Source: Agrobacterium tumefaciens_K
GTDB taxonomy: Bacteria > Pseudomonadota > Alphaproteobacteria > Rhizobiales > Rhizobiaceae
NCBI RefSeq assembly: GCF_031801495.1
Contig: NZ_JAOEGC010000002.1
Span: 868,001-932,000, forward strand
Direction: 5' to 3'
Length of the DNA: 64,000 nt
In this document: piece after piece, positions 60,511 to 64,000 of the stretch
Numbering within the stretch: the stretch's first letter is position 1
Layout of the letters: every line of letters starts with the position of its first letter
Position numbers and translations under genes: made by a program
The notes under the pieces: generated by a model
What the model saw: only the letters and a program-made list of their open reading frames with translations
Databases searched by the model: none
What the model was told of the DNA's origin: nothing

Positions 60511-61226
60511 GCAAGAGCAAGCCGCTTTCGGCGGAGGAAATCTCGCGTCTGGAAGCCCTGATCGGATATGAGTTCAAGGAAAAGGCCCGGCTCGACCGGG
60601 CCTTGACCCATGCAAGTGCGCGTTCCGGAACGACCGAGAACTATGAACGGCTGGAGTTTCTGGGCGACCGCGTTCTTGGCCTGTCCGTGGCAGAACTTCT
60701 GTTTTCCACCTTCCGCTCCGCGACGGAAGGCGAGCTTTCCGTGCGTTTGAACCAGCTCGTCAGCGCTGAATCCTGCGCTTCCATTGCCGATGAAATGGGC
60801 CTGCACCTGTTTATCCGCACCGGCGCGGATGTGAAGCGGCTGACCGGTAAGGCGATGCTGAACGTGCGTGCCGACGTGGTGGAAAGCCTGATCGCGGCGA
60901 TCTATCTCGATGGCGGCCTGGAAGCGGCGCGTGGCTTCATCCTGAAATACTGGCAGGGCCGCGCAACCCGCGTCGATGCCGGACGGCGGGATGCGAAGAC
61001 CGAATTGCAGGAATGGGCGCACGCAAGGTTTGCGGTTACGCCCTTGTACCGGGTTGACGATCGCTCCGGACCGGATCACGATCCACGCTTTACGGTGACT
61101 GTTGAAATACCGGGTGTCAAACCGGAAACCGGCGTCGAGCGCTCCAAGCGCGCAGCCGAGCAGGTGGCTGCAACGAAGCTGCTGGAACGCGAAGGCGTCT
61201 GGCAGAAGTCTGCCGCGAAAAACTGA
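60507..61226 (+). CDS. rnc: Ribonuclease III
   Basis: Double-strand-specific RNase that processes rRNA and regulatory RNA duplexes. The 239-residue protein has the signature ERLEFLGDRVL, the metal site NVRADVVESLIAAIYLDGG and a C-terminal dsRNA-binding domain (TELQEWAHAR, KRAAEQVAATKLLER). It overlaps lepB by four bases (ATGA). Confidence 0.96.
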   Translation: MSKSKPLSAEEISRLEALIGYEFKEKARLDRALTHASARSGTTENYERLEFLGDRVLGLSVAELLFSTFRSATEGELSVRLNQLVSAESCASIADEMGLHLFIRTGADVKRLTGKAMLNVRADVVESLIAAIYLDGGLEAARGFILKYWQGRATRVDAGRRDAKTELQEWAHARFAVTPLYRVDDRSGPDHDPRFTVTVEIPGVKPETGVERSKRAAEQVAATKLLEREGVWQKSAAKN

Positions 61227-61289
61227 GCGCACGCGAGAGCCTGAAAGAAGGGCGGCGTGCTGAATACCTCTGACCATTGAATGGATATC

Positions 61290-62231
61290 ATGACCGATCA
61301 CGAGAACCCCGCCGTCGCTGGCGATGAAAACAACCTTCCGACCCACTCCGGTTTCGTGGCCCTGATCGGCCCGACCAATGCTGGAAAGTCGACGCTGGTG
61401 AACCGGCTGGTCGGCGCGAAGGTATCCATCGTCAGCCACAAGGTTCAGACGACGCGCGCCGTCATGCGTGGCATCGCCATTCATGACAACGCCCAGATCG
61501 TGTTCATGGACACCCCCGGCATTTTCAAGCCGCGCCGCAGGCTGGACCGCGCCATGGTCACATCCGCATGGGGTGGCGCAAAGGACGCCGATCTCATCCT
61601 GCTTCTGATCGACAGCGAGCGCGGCCTGAAGGGCGACGCTGAAACCATTCTCGAAGGCCTGAAGGACGTTCCGCAGAAGAAGATTCTCTGCCTGAACAAG
61701 ATCGATCAGGTAAAGCGCGAAGACCTTCTGAAGCTCGCGGCAGCAGCCAACGAAACCGTCGCCTTCGACCGCACTTTCATGATTTCGGCGACCAACGGCT
61801 CGGGTTGTGAAGACTTGATGAACTATCTGGCAGCCACTCTGCCCGAGGGGCCATGGTATTACCCGGAAGACCAAATCTCCGATCTGCCGATGCGCCAGCT
61901 TGCCGCCGAAATCACCCGCGAAAAGCTGTTCCTGCGTCTGCATCAGGAACTGCCTTACGCGTCTCACGTTGAAACAGAGAAGTGGGAAGAGCGCAAGGAC
62001 GGTTCGGTCCGGATCGAACAGGTGATCTACGTCGAGCGCGAAAGCCAGAAGAAGATTGCACTTGGCAAGGGCGGGGAGGCGATCAAGGCGATCTCCTCCG
62101 CATCGCGCAGGGAGCTTTCCGAAATCCTCGAGCAGCCTGTTCACCTGTTCCTGTTCGTCAAGGTGCGTGAGAACTGGGGCGACGATCCCGAGCGCTTCCG
62201 CGAAATGGGACTGGAATTCCCGCGCAATTGA
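61290..62231 (+). CDS. era: GTPase Era
   Basis: Ribosome-assembly GTPase that binds 16S rRNA. The 313-residue protein has G motifs GPTNAGKST, DTPGIF and NKIDQV, and a C-terminal KH domain (VIYVERESQKKIALGKGG). The ATG at 61290 (MTDHENP) fits the family; ATG 61281 would add three residues. Confidence 0.95.
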   Translation: MTDHENPAVAGDENNLPTHSGFVALIGPTNAGKSTLVNRLVGAKVSIVSHKVQTTRAVMRGIAIHDNAQIVFMDTPGIFKPRRRLDRAMVTSAWGGAKDADLILLLIDSERGLKGDAETILEGLKDVPQKKILCLNKIDQVKREDLLKLAAAANETVAFDRTFMISATNGSGCEDLMNYLAATLPEGPWYYPEDQISDLPMRQLAAEITREKLFLRLHQELPYASHVETEKWEERKDGSVRIEQVIYVERESQKKIALGKGGEAIKAISSASRRELSEILEQPVHLFLFVKVRENWGDDPERFREMGLEFPRN

Positions 62232-62255
62232 TGTATCCGCGCTGATCTGTCGGGA

Positions 62256-62272
62256 ACCGGAATGCATCCGGT
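62256..62272 (+). terminator. Weak hairpin after era
   Basis: ACCGGA and TCCGGT form a 6-bp stem with a 5-base loop in the gap before the Fnr/Crp gene. No T run follows. Confidence 0.3.
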
Positions 62273-62320
62273 CGGGTTGTTACGAAGATAAGTTTCAACC
62301 TTTCCCGATAGCGGATTTTC

Positions 62321-63073
62321 ATGTCGCCCAAAAAACCGAACGGCATTTCCACCACACCCTGTCAGCACTGTCCCTTGCGGGATCTGCCGCATTTCAGGGA
62401 TTTTTCATCGCCCGAGCTGGATTTCGTTTCCCGTTTCAAGACGGGCGAGCTTGCGGTCGAGAGCGCTTCCGTCATTCTGATGGAAGGCTCGCATAGCGCC
62501 CACCTCTATACGGTGCTGAATGGCTGGGCTTTCCGCTACAAGACCTTGGAAGACGGCAGGCGCCAGATCCTCAATTACGTGCTGCCGGGCGATCTCGTCG
62601 GCCTGCAGGGCACGGTGATGGGCGAGATGCAGCATTCGGTGGAAGCGCTGTCGCCGGTGACGCTTTGTGTTTTCGAGCGCTCCCGCCTCAACAGCCTCTT
62701 CACGGATCATCCAAGCCTAGCCTATGACCTGACCTGGATCGCGGCAAGCGAGGAGCGGATGCTGGACAGTCACCTGCTCAGCGTCGGCCGTCGAACCGCG
62801 CTCGAACGTGCGGCCTATCTCATCGCGTTTCTGTATCGCAAGGCGAAAGCGGTCAATCTCCTGAACGGCGAAACGCCGATTCCCGTAACGCAGCAACATG
62901 TTGCCGACACGCTCGGCCTGTCGATCGTCCATACCAACAAAACGCTCAGAAAACTCGCCGACCGTGGCCTGATCCGGTGGACGGACAAGGGCTGTCTGGT
63001 GCTGGATGATGCCGGGTTGACGGACGTGGCGGGGTGGGACGAGGACGGTAAAAACCGGCGCCCCTTCATCTGA
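62321..63073 (+). CDS. Crp/Fnr-family transcriptional regulator with N-terminal CxxC
   Basis: A 250-residue regulator. It has a cNMP-binding-type beta-roll (about 30-140), a dimer helix and a C-terminal winged helix (VTQQHVADTLGLSIVHTNKTLRKLADRGLI). The cysteines are Cys14 and Cys17 (TTPCQHCPLRD) and Cys116 (VTLCVFERS), which aligns with the fourth Fnr ligand; the third Fnr cysteine position is Pro/His. Whether it binds a cluster, and its targets, are uncertain. It lies between era and recO. Confidence 0.85.
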   Translation: MSPKKPNGISTTPCQHCPLRDLPHFRDFSSPELDFVSRFKTGELAVESASVILMEGSHSAHLYTVLNGWAFRYKTLEDGRRQILNYVLPGDLVGLQGTVMGEMQHSVEALSPVTLCVFERSRLNSLFTDHPSLAYDLTWIAASEERMLDSHLLSVGRRTALERAAYLIAFLYRKAKAVNLLNGETPIPVTQQHVADTLGLSIVHTNKTLRKLADRGLIRWTDKGCLVLDDAGLTDVAGWDEDGKNRRPFI

Positions 63074-63212
63074 TTGCTTTTCGGTATGTCTTTTTTAAAT
63101 GACGCAACTGTCTCAATTTGCGAAACCTGCTGTGATCTCGCACCGTGACTATCGACAGAGACAGTCATAAAGCGTCCGCTTGGCGGGCTTTATCATTTAG
63201 AAAGAAAAAGAC

Positions 63213-63575
63213 ATGGTGCCGCAACGGGTTGTCATCGTTGAGGACGAATATCTGGTGGCGCTTGATATCGAAGCCGTTCTCCAGTCCCTCGGTATAGAAA
63301 AGATCGTGATTGCCAGCACTCTGGCTCAGGCGCAGGATGCCGTGCGCGCTGACAGGCCGGATTGCGTGCTTCTGGATGTCAGCCTTTCCGACGGGAAAAG
63401 CTATGACTTCGCCCGTTGCCTCAGAAACAAGGGTGTCGCCTTCGGTTTTGTCAGCGGTTACAGCGATACCAGCGGTTTTCCGGAGGATCTCGCGCATGCG
63501 CCGCTCCTCGGAAAGCCGTTCGGCGAACACGATATCGCCGATTTCATCGAAAAGATCACCGCGCCGGTGGTGTGA
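63213..63575 (+). CDS. Stand-alone receiver-domain response regulator
   Basis: A 120-residue single-domain response regulator: acidic residues Glu10-Asp11, phospho-acceptor Asp55 (CVLLDVSLSDG), Ser81 and Lys101 (LGKPFGE). There is no output domain. It follows the Fnr/Crp gene by 139 bp, so they may be linked. Partner kinase not in the window. It could act as a phosphate sink or a DivK/CheY-like protein partner. Confidence 0.87.
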   Translation: MVPQRVVIVEDEYLVALDIEAVLQSLGIEKIVIASTLAQAQDAVRADRPDCVLLDVSLSDGKSYDFARCLRNKGVAFGFVSGYSDTSGFPEDLAHAPLLGKPFGEHDIADFIEKITAPVV

Positions 63576-63647
63576 GGTCGTAAAGGCGTAACGTTTCTTC
63601 GCCATATCGGTTATGATCGGCTGAATCGGATTTCGGACGAACTTCCC

Positions 63648-64000
63648 ATGCAGTGGCAGGACGAGGCAATCATTCTGGGCGTTAAGCGTCACGGCGAGAC
63701 GAGCGTGATCGCCGAGGTGATGACGCGTTCGCGCGGCCGTCATCTTGGAATGGTTCGTTCGGGCCGGTCGCGTAGCATGCAACCCGTTCTTCAGGCGGGA
63801 AATCGGGTGGATGTGGTCTGGCGTGCGCGCCTGCATGACCACCTGGGTGAATACCGCATCGAGCCGCTACAATTGCGGGCGGCGCAACTAATGGAAACGG
63901 CAACGGCAGTTTACGGCGTGCAGGCCATGGGCGCGCTGCTGAGGCTGCTACCGGAACGCGATCCGCACCCGCATCTTTTTCAGGCGCTGGATGTTATTCT
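63648..64000 (+). CDS. recO: DNA repair protein RecO (3' truncated by window)
   Basis: Mediates RecA loading in RecFOR recombinational repair. The N-terminal 117 residues are visible: MQWQDEAIILGVKRHGETSV, an OB-fold pattern with GRHLGMVRSGRSRSMQPVLQ and YRIEPLQLR, typical of RecO. The remaining C-terminal half is beyond the window. era then recO is the usual rhizobial order, here with two regulatory genes between. Confidence 0.92.
   Translation, partial: MQWQDEAIILGVKRHGETSVIAEVMTRSRGRHLGMVRSGRSRSMQPVLQAGNRVDVVWRARLHDHLGEYRIEPLQLRAAQLMETATAVYGVQAMGALLRLLPERDPHPHLFQALDVI

Noticed and set aside
60318..62267. A 649-codon minus-strand open frame over lepB-rnc-era
   Set aside because: It overlaps three well-identified genes and has no family features.
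1..64000. CRISPR arrays, insertion sequences, prophage or plasmid features
   Set aside because: None seen: no regular direct repeats, no transposase or phage motifs, and the gene order is that of a conserved chromosome.

Overview
The window is about 59-60 percent GC chromosomal DNA from an alphaproteobacterium of the Rhizobiaceae, most like Agrobacterium or a close Rhizobium. The main grounds are rhizobial gene orders recalled from memory: ccmE-ccmF-ccmH-degP-two-component pair-glnE with a PleC-like kinase facing glnE, and rpoZ-rsh-acpS-lepB-rnc-era-recO. RopA-type porins, a single bifunctional Rsh and a small rhizobial palindromic repeat agree with this. No database search was possible.

Layout. 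1-10059: cytochrome c maturation (ccmE cut by the window edge, ccmF, ccmH), the periplasmic protease DegP, an OmpR-type response regulator with its kinase, and glnE. 10123-15307 (minus): a PleC-like cell-cycle kinase and aminopeptidase N. 15738-25500: an EamA transporter, a 63-residue small gene with its own terminator, an unusual uracil-DNA glycosylase downstream of an Hsp70-like ATPase, a class D beta-lactamase, a small membrane protein, a disordered protein, an atypical SDR, ETF-ubiquinone oxidoreductase and a pentapeptide-repeat protein. 25551-32737: a quinone-oxidoreductase-like dehydrogenase divergent from an HxlR regulator, uppP, a GNAT acetyltransferase, mgtE behind a structured leader, an MFS exporter and a lipid kinase. 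32765-37673: a polyamine-type glutamine synthetase divergent from a class III aminotransferase and an OsmC protein, then AMP nucleosidase. 37754-45000: several small proteins, DUF2147, a Sel1-like protein, a HisC-like aminotransferase, a PilZ-like protein, a ferredoxin reductase with an HpcH/HpaI aldolase, and a DUF883 protein. 45207-48647: tRNA-Ser(GCU) and two tandem porins. 48807-55085: a lytic transglycosylase, dapA, smpB, a soluble globin-coupled chemoreceptor and a NYN-domain protein. 55365-64000: rpoZ, rsh, two small DUF genes, acpS, lepB, rnc, era, an Fnr/Crp regulator, a lone receiver protein and the start of recO.

Most of the window is core housekeeping DNA without insertion sequences, prophage or CRISPR. 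The best leads are regulatory or concern atypical family members: a nested hairpin that would bury the mgtE Shine-Dalgarno sequence and has a possible competing pairing; a 15-bp box shared by the SDR/ETF-QO intergenic region and the DUF2147 promoter; a UDG lacking two of four Fe-S cysteines; an SDR lacking the catalytic Tyr and Lys; an Fnr-like protein with a reduced cysteine set; and several small exported or unknown proteins with good translation signals. No complete new multi-gene system was recognised.
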